Shown here: positions 1 through 9,826 of the stretch, one piece after another
How positions within the stretch are numbered: position 1 is the stretch's first letter
Layout of the letters: every line of letters begins with the position of its first letter
Assembly (NCBI RefSeq): GCF_025244705.1
Contig: NZ_CP104207.1
Coordinates: 1,426,001 to 1,490,000 of the forward strand
DNA length: 64,000 nt
Direction of reading: 5' to 3'
Source: Sphingopyxis sp. PET50
GTDB lineage: Bacteria > Pseudomonadota > Alphaproteobacteria > Sphingomonadales > Sphingomonadaceae
The notes under the pieces: generated by a model
What the model saw: only the letters and a program-made list of their open reading frames with translations
Databases searched by the model: none
What the model was told of the DNA's origin: nothing
Made by a program: the position numbers and the translations under genes

Positions 1-128
1 TCTACGCGGGCCTTCCCCTGCTTCTTTTCGCCGGCGTCTGGTTGCTCAACCACCGCGCCGCCGCCATGCTCCGCGCCCAGATCGACCGCATCGACCGCGC
101 GGCGGCGCCTATTGGAGACAGCGAATGA
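1..128 (+). CDS. C-terminal fragment of a membrane protein (partial)
   Basis: The reading frame is open from the window edge (first full codon at 3) to a TGA at 126-128. The 41 visible residues hold one hydrophobic segment (LPLLLFAGVWLL) followed by an Arg/Asp-rich tail (RAQIDRIDRAAA). The stop overlaps the start of the next gene in an ATGA arrangement, so the two are probably co-transcribed. The family cannot be named from the tail. The hydrophobic helix followed by a charged cytoplasmic-type tail suggests the end of an inner-membrane protein. Confidence 0.5.
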   Translation, partial: YAGLPLLLFAGVWLLNHRAAAMLRAQIDRIDRAAAPIGDSE

Positions 129-1437
129 AACCCTTCCTGACGGCCTTGCTCGCAGTGGCGCTGACCCTGCCCGCCCCCGCGGCGCTCGCGCAGCAGATGC
201 CGGAGACGGCAAACAGCGCCGCCACGGCCTTCGATCGCCGCGCCGCGCAGCTCGTCGATCTGCTGACCGGCAAGGTCGCCTTCGCCGATTATTTCGACCC
301 GACCTTCCAGACCGCCGTGCCCGAAGCGCAGTTCGACGCGATCGCCGCCAGCCTGATCGCGCAATATGGCCAGCCGCTCGCGGTCGAGAAGGCGACCTCG
401 ACCGACGGGCGCTCGGGAACGGTGCTGCTGCGCTTTGAGAAAGGCGTCGGCACGGTCCTGCTCGACGTCGAAACCGGCACCGATGAAAAGGTGACCGGGC
501 TGCGCATCGCCCATTTCGAAGTGAGCGGCGACAGCTTCGACAAGGCGACCGCCGAAATCGCGGCGCTTCCGGGCGCTACCGCCTTTCTCGTCGCCGAACT
601 CGACGGCGAGTCGGTGAAGCCCCTCTCCTCCCGCAACGCCGACCGGCAACTGGCGATCGGATCCACTTTCAAACTCTACATCCTCGACGAACTCGCCGCG
701 CAGGTGGCCGTGCGGCGAGCGCCGATGGTCCGATGTCGTGCCGCTCAGCCACGCCAGCTTCTCGTCCGCCGCCACCGCCAACTGGCCAAAGGACACGCCC
801 GTCACGCTGCAGACGCTCGCCAACTGGATGATCTCGGTCAGCGACAATGGCGCCACCGACACGCTGATCCACCTGCTCGGCCGTGACAGGATCGAGGCGC
901 GGATGAAGGGCAGCGGCCACAGCGCGCCCTCGCGCAACATCCCCTTCCTCACGACGGTCGAGGCCTTCGCCCTCAAGGGCAATAATTTCGCCGAGGAACG
1001 CGCCGCCTTCATCGCGGCCGACGACGCGGCCCAGCGCAAGCTGCTCGATGCGAACAGGGAACGGCTGACCCTCGACAATATCGACGGCGTCAGCTTCAGC
1101 GGCGGCCCGCGTTTCATCGACAGCCTCGAATGGTTCGCGAGCCCCGACGATATCGCGCGCGCTTTCGTCGACCTGCGCTCGACGCGGATCGCGGGAAGCG
1201 ATGGCGGCGATGGCGATCAACAACGGCGTCGGCCCGGCCGCAGCCGCCGACTGGTCCTATCTCGGCTACAAGGGCGGCTCCGAACTCGGCGTGCTGTCGA
1301 TGAGCCTGCTCGGCCAGCGCAAGTCCGACGGCAAATGGTATGTCGTCACCATGGGCTGGAACAATCCCGATGCGGCGGTCTCGACCGACACGATGGTCGG
1401 ATTGGTCACCCGGCTGCTCTCCCTCGCGGCGAAATAG
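125..1437 (+). CDS. Secreted class A beta-lactamase-like serine hydrolase (two frame breaks)
   Basis: The corrected product is about 436 aa. It starts with a signal peptide (KPFLTALLAVALTLPAP, cleavage near ALAQQ). An N-terminal domain of about 150 residues precedes a penicillin-binding/class A beta-lactamase fold: the SxxK motif is GSTFKLY near residue 180 and the SDN motif is SVSDNGATD. The usual KTG triad is replaced by YKGGSE near the C-terminus, so beta-lactamase activity is uncertain; family members also include PBP-like and esterase-like enzymes. The frame breaks near 708-716 and near 1191-1200. Removing one base at each restores a continuous protein and, at both points, a plausible GCCGGC. 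The gene overlaps the upstream membrane-protein stop by 4 bp and converges with the next gene. Confidence 0.8.
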
Positions 1438-1446
1438 CCGCGGCGC

Positions 1447-2181
1447 TCAGCGTTCGCGCATGTTGGTCGGGTAGCGGCTGTCGTCCCGGCGCTCGATCGC
1501 GCGGCCCAGACCGGATTTGAGCTTGGCCAGCCATTTGCGGACCTCGGCGGCGTCCTCGCGGGACTCTTCATCGACGCGCAGGCCGTCATCGATCACGATC
1601 GCCTGCAGCACGGCCGCGGCGTCGTCGAAGCGTTTCAGCTCGCGTTGTGCGTTGGCCAGCCGCAATTGCAGTACGACCGAATTCGCACCGACCTCGGCGG
1701 CCAGCTCGGCCTTGATCGCGTCGATCAATTCGCCGGTATAGCGAAGCGCCTGCTCCCCACCGGGCGCCTGGTTCTTCGCATCCCAACCCGCGCGCATCAG
1801 CAGCGGGATCAGGATATCCGACGACGGCACCAGCTGCTTTTCCAGCCAATAGGCGCGATAATAGGCATTGTCGCCCCGCCGCAGCGCCAGATATTCGGGA
1901 CTGGCGATCAGCGTACGCAGGCGTTCGATTTCCTGATCGGTGAATTCGCGATACATGACGAGCCCGTTGCCGGGACATTCGGGCATCCTGATCGGGAAAT
2001 AGCCCGACCCGAACGGCATCCCGTCGGGAAAGGAGCCGAAGGTGGAGATGCTGCCCAGCTCCGAAAAGCTGAAGGTCTCGCCATCGACAGGGCATGTCTT
2101 GGTGACGTCGAAAAAGGTCGATGCCGACGCGGGGAACACCGCGAACAGGCCGGCGGCCGCGAGGAGGAACCGCAACTTCAT
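1447..2181 (-). CDS. Secreted hypothetical protein
   Basis: A 244-aa product with a signal peptide (MKLRFLLAAAGLFAVFPASAS). It carries an early CPVDGE motif and a second Cys in MPECPGN. The C-terminal half is helical and rich in Ala, Leu and Glu (VLQLRLANAQRELKRFDDAA), resembling tetratricopeptide-type helices. The start chosen is the ATG at 2181, which overlaps the stop of the upstream LysR gene and directly precedes the signal sequence. It is the last gene of the leftward leuB-metZ-apaG-lysR run. I do not recognise a specific family. Confidence 0.75.
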   Translation of the reverse strand: MKLRFLLAAAGLFAVFPASASTFFDVTKTCPVDGETFSFSELGSISTFGSFPDGMPFGSGYFPIRMPECPGNGLVMYREFTDQEIERLRTLIASPEYLALRRGDNAYYRAYWLEKQLVPSSDILIPLLMRAGWDAKNQAPGGEQALRYTGELIDAIKAELAAEVGANSVVLQLRLANAQRELKRFDDAAAVLQAIVIDDGLRVDEESREDAAEVRKWLAKLKSGLGRAIERRDDSRYPTNMRER

Positions 2182-2969
2182 GCCGTCAGGGCCGCCACCA
2201 GCGCCTTGACCTTCGCCTGCCGCCACTGCGGTGTCGGCGCGACCAGCCAGTAACCGCGCTTCACCGCAAAAGCCTCGCGCACCAGCCGGACACGGCCTGC
2301 CGCGATATCGGCTTCGGCGAGCATGGCGGGCACATTCGCCTGCCCCAGCCCGTTCGCCGCGGCGTCGATCGCCAGTCCGGCATCGCCGAGCCGCAGCGCG
2401 GGTTCGCCGTCGTCGACCGGGCATCCCGGCCAGGCGATGCGCGTGTCGCTGTCGCTGCCGGGGCCCGCGACTGTGACCATTGTCGGTTCGGCCAGCGCGA
2501 CGCCCTCATGATCGCCTGTCCCGTCGGTCCAGAAGATCGCGAGATCGAGGTTCGCCTCGGTAAAATCGATGCCGCCATCGGCCGACACGAGCGTGAAACG
2601 CACGTCGGGCGCCTGCTGGCTGTAGCGTGCGAGCCGCGGCGCCAGCCATTTGGCGGTCAGGTCGCGCGGCGCCGCGATCGTCAGCGATTGCGACGATTGC
2701 CCCGCCTGCATCGCGCGGACCGATTCCTCGAATTGCAGGAACCCCTGCCGCAGCGCGTCGAGCCCCGCCTCGGCCTCGCCGGTCAATTCCAACCCCTTGG
2801 GCGTCCGGCGGAACAGTACGACGCCCAGCATATCCTCGAGCGCGCGGATCTGCTGCCCGACGGCGGCGGGAGTCACCGCCAGCTCGTCGGCAGCGCGGGT
2901 GAAGCTCAGGTGGCGGGCCGCTGCATCGAACACGCGCAGCGCGTTGAGCGGCAAATGGGTGCGTTTCAT
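2178..2969 (-). CDS. LysR-family transcriptional regulator, GcvA-like
   Basis: A 263-aa protein with an N-terminal winged helix-turn-helix typical of the GcvA subgroup (LPLNALRVFDAAARHLSFT, then AADELAVTPAAVGQQIRALE). An effector-binding domain follows (SQSLTIAAPRDLTAKWLAPRL). It is somewhat shorter than the usual 290-310 aa. It overlaps apaG upstream and the secreted hypothetical gene downstream by 4 bp each, so it belongs to the leuB-metZ-apaG transcript. GcvA-type regulators usually control nearby genes, but the target cannot be read from the sequence. Confidence 0.88.
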   Translation of the reverse strand: MKRTHLPLNALRVFDAAARHLSFTRAADELAVTPAAVGQQIRALEDMLGVVLFRRTPKGLELTGEAEAGLDALRQGFLQFEESVRAMQAGQSSQSLTIAAPRDLTAKWLAPRLARYSQQAPDVRFTLVSADGGIDFTEANLDLAIFWTDGTGDHEGVALAEPTMVTVAGPGSDSDTRIAWPGCPVDDGEPALRLGDAGLAIDAAANGLGQANVPAMLAEADIAAGRVRLVREAFAVKRGYWLVAPTPQWRQAKVKALVAALTA

Positions 2970-3367
2970 TGGGCGGTCGCTGGCATCTTCAACGGGAAAT
3001 GCGGGATGGCGACCAGATGATGCTGGCCGTTCTCGGCCTCCATGTCATAGCTGCCGATCATCGATCCTTCGGGGGTCGGGAGCGGGCATCCCGACACATA
3101 ATCGAAGGCCGCGCCGGGGGCGATGATCGGCTGTTCGCCGACCACGCCTTCGCCCTCGACCTCGCTGACCTGCCCATGGCCGTCGACGATGCGCCAGTGG
3201 CGGCTGATGAGCTGCACCATCTGGTCCCCATGATTTTCGATCCGCACATGATAGGCCCAGAACCAGCGTCCGAGCGACGGATGCGATTGTTCGGGCAGAT
3301 AGCTGACCGCCACGCGCACGGTGACCGCTCCCGTCGTCTCGGCATAGGGGAAGAAGGAGTCGATCAT
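2966..3367 (-). CDS. apaG: ApaG domain protein
   Basis: A 133-aa single-domain protein matching ApaG (DUF525): VRVAVSYLPEQSHPSLGRWF, then AYHVRIENHGDQMVQLISR, HWRIVDGHGQVSEVEGEGVV, and the conserved GCPLPTPEGSMIGSYDM. The length fits the family (about 125-135 aa). ApaG is an Ig-like fold protein whose role is poorly defined; it is historically linked to cobalt/magnesium homeostasis. The ATG at 3367 follows metZ by 17 bp and the gene overlaps lysR by 4 bp, consistent with one operon. Confidence 0.93.
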   Translation of the reverse strand: MIDSFFPYAETTGAVTVRVAVSYLPEQSHPSLGRWFWAYHVRIENHGDQMVQLISRHWRIVDGHGQVSEVEGEGVVGEQPIIAPGAAFDYVSGCPLPTPEGSMIGSYDMEAENGQHHLVAIPHFPLKMPATAQ

Positions 3368-3384
3368 CACGGCCGCAGGTTCGC

Positions 3385-4595
3385 CTAAAGCCCGACCCTG
3401 GTCAATGCCTGGTCCAGATCGGCGATCACATCGCGCGGATCTTCGAGCCCGATGTTGATGCGCAGCATCCCTTCCTCGACCCCCATGTCGAGTCGCGCTT
3501 CGGGTGCCACGCCATAATGCGTCGTGGTCCAGGGGTGGCAGCAGAGGCTGCGCGAATCGCCGATATTGTTGCTGATATCGACGAGTTCCAGCGCGTTGAG
3601 GAACGCCATCGCCTTTTCCGCCCCGCCATCGAGGACGAAGGAGAAGATCGGGCCGCAATCCTCCATCTGGCTTTTCGCCAGATTGTGCTGCGGATGGCTG
3701 GCAAGACCGGGGTGAAGGATGCGCGGCACGCGTCCCTCGACGAATTTGCCCACCGCAAGGGCGTTTTCCGACTGGCGCCGCGCGCGAAGGTCGAGGGTTT
3801 CGAGCCCCTTCATCACCACCCAGGCGTTGAACGGCGACAGGTTCGGACCGGTGTTGCGCTGGAACGGCAGCAACACATCGTTGATGAATTTTTCGGTCCC
3901 GCACACTGCCCCGGCCAGCACGCGCCCCTGCCCTTCCATGAGCTTCGTCGCGGAGTAGGCCACGACATCGGCTCCGAATTCCATCGGCCGCTGGAGGACG
4001 CTCGTCGCGAAGGCGTTATCGACCACGGTGGTGATGTCATGCGCCTTCGCGAGCAAACACACGTGGCGCATGTCGACGATATCCATCGTCGGATTGGCGG
4101 GGGTTTCGAAGAAGAAGACCTTGGTGTTCGGCTTGATGGCCTTGTCCCAAGCGTCATTGTCGCGCCCGTCGATGACGCTGGTCTCGATCCCGAAGCGCGG
4201 GCAAAGATGGTCGACGAGCCAGCGGCACGAGCCAAAGGCGGCCTTCGCGGCGACGATGTGATCGCCCGCCGACAGCTGGCACAGCAGCGCGGTCGTCATC
4301 GCGGCCATGCCCGTTGCCTGGGTGCGGCACGCCTCGGCGCCTTCCATCAGGGCAATGCGTTCTTCGAGCATGGCGACGGTCGGATTCTGCAAGCGCGAAT
4401 AGGTCATGCCCTGCGCCTCGCCGGCATGAAACGCGCGGCAACCGTCTCGGCATCGTCGTAGGTATAGCCGGAGGTCAGGAAGAGCGCTTCGGACGTCTCG
4501 CCATGCTCGCTACGCCACGTGCCGCCGCGCACCGCCTGCGTCGCGGGATGCCAGCCCCGCGTCTTGCTGCGATCGAAACCGGTTGTCTTCTTCAT
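3385..4595 (-). CDS. metZ: O-succinylhomoserine sulfhydrylase (one frame break)
   Basis: A PLP-dependent Cys/Met-metabolism enzyme that makes homocysteine from O-succinylhomoserine and sulfide for methionine synthesis. The start ATG at 4595 gives MKKTTGFDRSKTRGWHPATQ. The PLP-lysine region is VVAYSATKLMEGQGR, and YSRLQNPTVAMLEERIALME is the Cys/Met family N-domain. The corrected length is about 402 aa. The frame breaks near 4420-4427: the coding strand reads TTCATGCCGGCGAG where TTC-GCC-GGC-GAG (FAGE) is expected, two extra bases at a GCCGGC. The gene begins 5 bp after leuB and leads into apaG. Confidence 0.92.
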
Positions 4596-4600
4596 CTGCC

Positions 4601-5647
4601 TTATCCGTTCAAAGCGGCCACGACCGCATCGCCCAGCGCCGCCGTGCCCATGGTCCCGCCGAGATCGGCGCCGCGGCACCCGTCTGCGAGCACCTTCGCC
4701 ACCGCCGCCTCGATCCGCGCCGCGTTCGGCTCGTCGCCGCCCGAGTGGCGGAGCAGCATCGCGAGCGACAATATCATCGCCAGCGGGTTGGCGATGCCCT
4801 TGCCCGCGATATCGGGCGCGCTGCCGTGGATCGGCTCGTACAGTCCCTGTGTGCCTTCGCTGAGCGAAGCCGAGGCGAGCAGCCCGATCGAGCCGACGCA
4901 CATCGACGCCTGGTCGGACAGGATGTCGCCGAACAGATTGCCGGTGACCACCACGTCGAACTGCCCCGGATTGCGCACCAGCTGCATCGCGGCATTATCG
5001 ACATACATATGGCTGAGCGCGACGTCGGGATAGTCGGCTGCAACCTCGATCACCACGTCGCGCCACAGCTGCGACGTCTCCAGCACATTGGCCTTGTCGA
5101 CCGAACAGAGCCGCCCCTTGCGTCCCTGCGCGGCGCGGAAGGCGACATGCGCGATGCGTCGCACTTCGCTCTCGCTGTACGACATGATGTCATAGCCCTC
5201 GCGCTCGCCACCCGGCGTGGTCCGCGTGCCCTTTTCGCCGAAATAGACGTCGCCGTTGAGCTCGCGGACGATCAACAGGTCGATCGCCGACGCGACCTCG
5301 GGCCGGAGCGCCGAGCTATCCTCCAGTCCTGCAAACAATCTGGCGGGACGCAGATTGGCGAACAGCCCCAGTTCCGAACGCAGGCCGAGAATCGCCTGCT
5401 CAGGGCGTAGGTGGCGCTTGACGGTGTCGAAGCGCGGGTCGCCGACCGCCCCGAACAGGATCGCGTCGGACGCTTTCGCCTTGGCGAGCGCCTCGGGCGG
5501 CAGCGGATGGCCGGTCGCCGCATAAGCCGCCCCGCCGACGAGCGCCCGGTCCAGCGTCACCGGAAGCGCCAGCGCGGCCAGCACCTTCTCGGCCTCCGCC
5601 ATGATTTCCGGACCGATACCGTCGCCAGCCAGCAGCAGGATATTCAA
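4601..5647 (-). CDS. leuB: 3-isopropylmalate dehydrogenase
   Basis: Oxidatively decarboxylates 3-isopropylmalate in leucine synthesis. The protein is intact: [20 protein letters not shown] at the N-terminus, [13 protein letters not shown], and the substrate/NAD signature [13 protein letters not shown] followed by [17 protein letters not shown] prefer the TTG at 5647, which gives the family-like start (M)[11 protein letters not shown] and has an AAGGG ribosome-binding sequence about 8 bases upstream. An ATG nine codons earlier (5674) would add an unusual MFSDGRARA. It is the first gene of the leftward operon; its upstream region holds a dispersed inverted repeat. Confidence 0.93.
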   Translation of the reverse strand: MNILLLAGDGIGPEIMAEAEKVLAALALPVTLDRALVGGAAYAATGHPLPPEALAKAKASDAILFGAVGDPRFDTVKRHLRPEQAILGLRSELGLFANLRPARLFAGLEDSSALRPEVASAIDLLIVRELNGDVYFGEKGTRTTPGGEREGYDIMSYSESEVRRIAHVAFRAAQGRKGRLCSVDKANVLETSQLWRDVVIEVAADYPDVALSHMYVDNAAMQLVRNPGQFDVVVTGNLFGDILSDQASMCVGSIGLLASASLSEGTQGLYEPIHGSAPDIAGKGIANPLAMILSLAMLLRHSGGDEPNAARIEAAVAKVLADGCRGADLGGTMGTAALGDAVVAALNG

Positions 5648-5682
5648 TGCGCGCGCCCTTCCATCCGAAAACAAGCCGCTCG

Positions 5683-5758
5683 CCCTGAGCTTGTCGAAGG
5701 GCCGTTCTTCTCTTCTGGCGCCGTCAAGGGAAAGGACGGTGCTTCGACAAGCTCAGCA
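5683..5758. repeat. Dispersed inverted repeat, family E
   Basis: The arms CTGAGCTTGTCGAAGG and CTTCGACAAGCTCAG flank a loop of about 40 bases upstream of leuB. Related copies lie at 53227-53303 (after trmFO) and, diverged, at 49656-49711 (after the glycine-zipper gene). All three are intergenic. As RNA it would fold into a long hairpin that could act as a transcription terminator or an mRNA-end stabiliser. Confidence 0.7.
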
Positions 5759-5817
5759 CAAACGGAATGGGCGGATAGCCTTGGTTTGACGGTGCCGCTC
5801 TAGACAGCGGCGGCGAG

Positions 5818-6556
5818 TCACGCAACCGCCCTGCCCAGCCGGTCGACCAAACGCGCGCGCACGGTCAGCAACTCGCGATTACGCCCCTCGATCAGGTCGC
5901 GGTCGAGAAAATGACCGGTGATCGCGAGTCCGTCGAGCACGTCGGTCATCGATCCGGCCGGACCATCGCCGCGCAGAAAGGCCGGGAGGCGCAGCAGCCG
6001 CTCCTCATGGCCGGTCGCCGCTTCGATACAGACCGCGCCGCCCGACTTTGGACTCACGAACGCCAGATGCGCGCGCGAACCGGTGACGACACACGCGTCG
6101 AGATCGAGTCCGAAGCCCAGTTCCGCCAGCAGCAACAGTTCATAGCGCGCCAGCGCCGCCGCCCATTGCCGCGCCGACGGCGCGACGGCCACCGCGTCGA
6201 GCAGGCCCGACAGCGCGGCATACAACGCCGGATAAGGCTGGCTCTCGGGCAGGATCGCCGCGGTGGCGCTCGTGACCCAGTCGATCGCCGCCGCTCGGCA
6301 AGGGCTCGCTGAGCAAGGGCGCCCGGCTCGCCAGCAATTCCGCGGTCGCTCCGGCGAGCTGCTCTTCGGTCCGCGCGCGCAGTTCGAGCGCGACGAGATT
6401 GCCCGGCATCAGGATCGGCCGCAGCCGCCGCGAGCGGCCGCCGCGGACATAGCCCGCGACCAGCCCCGCCTCGCGCGTCAGCGCGCGCACGATCGCGCCA
6501 TGCTCGCCATGCGCGCGGACCGCGCAGACGATCGCTTCGGCGCTCAGGCTGGCCAA
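5818..6556 (-). CDS. recO: DNA repair protein RecO (one frame break)
   Basis: A RecFOR-pathway mediator that loads RecA on SSB-coated gaps. The N-terminal OB-fold reads [20 protein letters not shown], then [20 protein letters not shown]. The C-terminal part includes [20 protein letters not shown], a RecO hallmark. The corrected length is about 245 aa. The likely start is the TTG at 6556, overlapping the end of the thioesterase gene by 13 bp. The frame breaks at 6293-6299: forward GCTCGGC (coding strand GCCGAGC) stands where GCCGGC would give LLSEPLPAAAIDWV. Confidence 0.88.
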
Positions 6557-6936
6557 AGTACCAGCTGCGTCTGGGTCACCAGCGCGACATCGGCGCCATC
6601 CTCGGTCCGGATATGCGTCTGCCACACCGACACGCGCTTGCCGATCTTCACCGGGGTCGCCTCGCCGATCAGCACCGATCCGACGGGACCGCCGCCGAGG
6701 AAGTTGGTCTTGCTCTCGATCGTCGTCGTGCCGCTCGCCCCCTCTGGCAGCGTCAAGAAAGCGCCCACCGCGCCGAGGCAGTCGGCAAAGGCCATGATCG
6801 CGCCGCCATGAACGATGTCGCCCGCGGTGCAGATGTCGGCCCGCACCGGCAGCTTGCCCGCGACACGCTCCTTCGTCCCCTCGTGGATCGTCACGCCCAG
6901 CGTCCCCGCCAGCGGCATCATCGCGCCAAAATCCAT
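6544..6936 (-). CDS. PaaI-family hotdog-fold thioesterase
   Basis: A 130-aa protein with the 4HBT/PaaI core: [20 protein letters not shown], where the HGG...D segment forms the acyl-CoA thioesterase active site, then [20 protein letters not shown]. The ATG at 6936 gives [15 protein letters not shown]. Members hydrolyse acyl- or aryl-CoA thioesters; the substrate cannot be told from the sequence. It overlaps recO downstream, so the two are probably co-transcribed. Confidence 0.85.
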   Translation of the reverse strand: MDFGAMMPLAGTLGVTIHEGTKERVAGKLPVRADICTAGDIVHGGAIMAFADCLGAVGAFLTLPEGASGTTTIESKTNFLGGGPVGSVLIGEATPVKIGKRVSVWQTHIRTEDGADVALVTQTQLVLWPA

Positions 6937-6960
6937 AACATTCCTTTCCCCAATTGACGC

Positions 6961-7085
6961 CCTTCCCTTCAGGAGAGGGCAGCGAGACTTGGCAGCTTTG
7001 CTGCCTGGCCGCAGCGGGTGGGGGCCCGAAGCCTTGCGCAAGGCCGAGGGCCCCCACCCCAACCCCTCCCCTGAAGGGGAGGGGC
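6961..7085. repeat. Dispersed palindromic repeat, family A, copy 1
   Basis: About 125 bp whose ends are complementary (CCCTTCCCTTCAGGAGAGGG near the left, CCCCTCCCCTGAAGGGGAGG on the right). The centre contains GACTTGGCAGC and GCCTTGCGCAAGGC. Highly similar copies lie at 15441-15565 and 20292-20417. All three are intergenic, suggesting a mobile or structural REP/BIME-type element. This copy separates the thioesterase gene from uvrC. Confidence 0.85.
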
Positions 7086-7094
7086 TTAGATCAA

Positions 7095-9025
7095 TCATCG
7101 TCCCGCATGGTAGAAATCATGCACAGCCTGCGCCACCGCCGCGCTTACCCCCGGCGCCTTCTGCAAATCTTCGAGGCTCGCGCCGCGCACGGCGCGCGCG
7201 GTGCCGAAATGCATCAGGAGCGCCTTCTTGCGCGCCGGGCCGATGCCCGGCACCTCGTCGAGCGGCGAGCTACCCATCGCCTTCGCGCGCTTCTGCCGGT
7301 GCGCGCCGATCGCGAAGCGGTGCGCCTCGTCGCGCAGCCGCTGGATGTAGAAGAGCACCGCATTGTTCGGCGGCAGCGTGAATTCGCGCCCGTCGGGGTG
7401 GTAGAAGGTCTCGCGCCCGGCATTGCGGTCGGGGCCCTTGGCGACCCCGATGTAAGGCAGATCGTCGATCCCCAGTTCGGCCAGCACGCCGCCCGCCGCC
7501 GACACCTGCCCCTTGCCGCCGTCGATCAGCACCAGATCGGGCCATTCGCCCTTGGTCCGCTCGGGGTCTTCCTCGATCGCGCGCGCGAAGCGGCGCTGGA
7601 ACACTTCGCGCATCATCGCGAAATCGTCGCCCGGCTGCGTCTCGGCGCGCTTGATGTTGAACTTGCGGTAGGCGCCCTTGATCCAGCCCTCGGGCCCCGC
7701 GACGACCATCGCGCCGAGCGCATTAGTGCCCTGGATATGGCTGTTATCGTAAATCTCGATCCGCTGTGGCGGGTTGTCGAGATCGAACAGGTCGGCGAGT
7801 TCGCGTCCCAGCTTCGCCTGGCTGCTGCTCTCGGCGAAGCCGCGCGGTCGAGTTCCTCGCCCGCATTGCGCACCGCCTGTTCGAGCAGGCGGCGGCGGTT
7901 GCCGCGCTGCGGCACGCTGATCTCGACCTTGCGCTCGGCCAGTTCGCCCAGGGCTTCGGCAAGCAGCGCGCGTTCGGCCATCTCGCGGTCGACGAGGATC
8001 GTGCGCGGCGGCGGCACGCCTTCGTAGAATTGCATCAGGAAGCTTTCGAGCACCTCTTCCTCGGGCACGCCGGCGATGTGCGCGGGGAAGAAGCTGCGAT
8101 GCCCCCAATTCTGTCCGCCGCGGATGAAGAAACCCGCGATGCAGAGCTGCCCGCCCTTCGCCGCGAGCGCGAAGACGTCGGCGTCGCCCAGCCCGTCGGC
8201 GTGGACGGACTGGCTGCCCTGGATGAAGGTCAGCGACTTCAGCCGGTCGCGGATCACCGCCGCCTGCTCATAGTCCATCGCTTCGGCGGCCGCCGTCATC
8301 GCGGCACCGAGCCGCTTCTGCACCGCGGTCGAGCGGCCTTCGAGGAAATCCTGCGCGTCGCCGACGAGCTGCGCATAATCCTCCTTCGAAATGCGCCCGA
8401 CGCACGGCGCGCTGCACCGCTTGATCTGGTAGAGCAGGCACGGCCGCGAGCGGTTGGCGAAGAAGCTGTCGGTGCAGCTGCGCAACAGAAAGGTCTTCTG
8501 CAGCGCGTTCAGCGTCTGGTTCACCGATCCCGCGCTGGCGAAGGGCCCGTAATAGCGCCCCTTGGCGCGCCGCGCGCCGCGATGCTTCTGGACGCGCGGG
8601 AAATCATGGTCGGCGCGCAGCAGGATGAAGGGAAAGCTTTTGTCGTCGCGCAGCAGCACATTGTAGGGCGGACGATAGCGCTTGATCAGCTGCGCCTCGA
8701 GCAGCAGCGCCTCGGCCTCGCTCGTCGTGGTGACGATTTCCATGCCGCGCGTCTGCGCGACCATGCGCTGGAGCCGCTGCGGCAGGCGGGCGACCTGCGT
8801 GTAATTGGTCACCCGGTTCCTGAGCGCGCGCGCCTTGCCGACGTAGAGCACGTCGCCGCGCGCATCGAGCATGCGATACACGCCGGGACGGACCGGCAGC
8901 TTCTTCACGACGTTGCGGATCGCCTCGGCACCGCGTTCGAGGTCGGGCTTGTCCGCCCCCTCGCCGCGCATGACATAGGTCGCCTTCTCTTCGTTGAATC
9001 GGTCGGGAGCGTTCGGGCGGGCCAT
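7095..9025 (-). CDS. uvrC: Excinuclease ABC subunit C (one frame break)
   Basis: The dual-incision nuclease of UvrABC nucleotide excision repair. An N-terminal GIY-YIG domain (GVYRMLDARGDVLYVGKARA) cuts 3' of the lesion. A Cys cluster (CLLYQIKRCSAPCVG) and UVR motif (DYEQAAVIRDRLKSL) follow. Then come the RNase H-like 5' nuclease domain (IEIYDNSHIQGTNALGAMVV and LVLIDGGKGQVSAA) and C-terminal HhH motifs (VPGIGPARKKALLMHFGTA). The corrected length is about 642 aa. The frame breaks at 7835-7849, where EELDRRLAESSSQAKLG is expected; restoring the frame is compatible with a GCCGGC. It is divergent from the SDR gene, with 71 bp between start codons. Confidence 0.95.
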
Positions 9026-9096
9026 GATTTTGCATGTAGGCGAGGACGATGCGACCCGCCATAGTGCGGCGGGTAAAACAGTCATCGGAGGGGTCG

Positions 9097-9816
9097 ATGG
9101 AGATACGCGGCAAATTGGCGCTGGTGACGGGCGGCAGCGACGGCATCGGACGCGAGATCGCATTGCAACTGCAGGGATCGGGCGCCGAGGTGATCGTCAC
9201 GGGACGCTCGGCGGAGAAATTGCAGGCGATGGCGGCGCTGGGGTTTGGCACCATTGCCGGCGACCTGTCGACCGCGGCGGGTATCGAGGCTGTGCTGGCG
9301 GGCGTTGCTGGCAAGCCGCTGGCGATCCTCGTCAACAATGCCGGCGTCGGCAGCGACTATGAGCTCGACAAGCCCGACACGCTCGACAGCGCGGCACATT
9401 GCATCCGCACCAATCTCGACGCGCCGATCACGCTCTGCACCCGGCTGCTGCCGGCCTTGCGCGCCCAGCCCGAGGCGGCGATCGTTAATGTGACCTCCGG
9501 CCTCGCCATTGCGCCGCGGGCCGGCGGGTCGATCTATTGCGCCACCAAGGCGGGGCTGCGCAGCTACACCCAGGCGATCCGTCACCTGCTCAAGGACAGC
9601 AATGTCCGTGTTATCGAGGCGCTGCCGCCGGTGGTCGAGACCAATATGACCGCGGGCCGCCGCGGCAGGAAGATGAGCGCGCACGACTGCGCCGCCGAGA
9701 TCGTCGCGGGCATCCGGACGGGCAAGCGGGAGGTCAACGCCGGGATGGTGAAGCTGCTGCAGATGGTCCACAGCATCTCGCCGGCCCTGGCGCGGCGGAT
9801 CATGATCCAGTTCTGA
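9097..9816 (+). CDS. SDR-family oxidoreductase (DltE-like)
   Basis: A 239-aa short-chain dehydrogenase. It has the glycine-rich NAD(P) motif TGGSDGIGREIA near residue 12, the NNAG motif ILVNNAGVG, the catalytic Ser in IVNVTSGLA and the YxxxK pair in SIYCATKAGLRSY. The pattern resembles DltE-type SDRs (uncharacterised oxidoreductases). The ATG at 9097 is preceded by GGAGG. It lies 10 bp upstream of a glutathione S-transferase gene, so the two likely form a redox/detoxification operon. Confidence 0.87.
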   Translation: MEIRGKLALVTGGSDGIGREIALQLQGSGAEVIVTGRSAEKLQAMAALGFGTIAGDLSTAAGIEAVLAGVAGKPLAILVNNAGVGSDYELDKPDTLDSAAHCIRTNLDAPITLCTRLLPALRAQPEAAIVNVTSGLAIAPRAGGSIYCATKAGLRSYTQAIRHLLKDSNVRVIEALPPVVETNMTAGRRGRKMSAHDCAAEIVAGIRTGKREVNAGMVKLLQMVHSISPALARRIMIQF

Positions 9817-9826
9817 GGAGCGTGCG

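Noticed and set aside
2..1117. Long leftward open frame opposite the serine hydrolase
   Set aside because: Antisense shadow caused by high GC; low-complexity Arg/Ala/Gly composition and no family-like motif.
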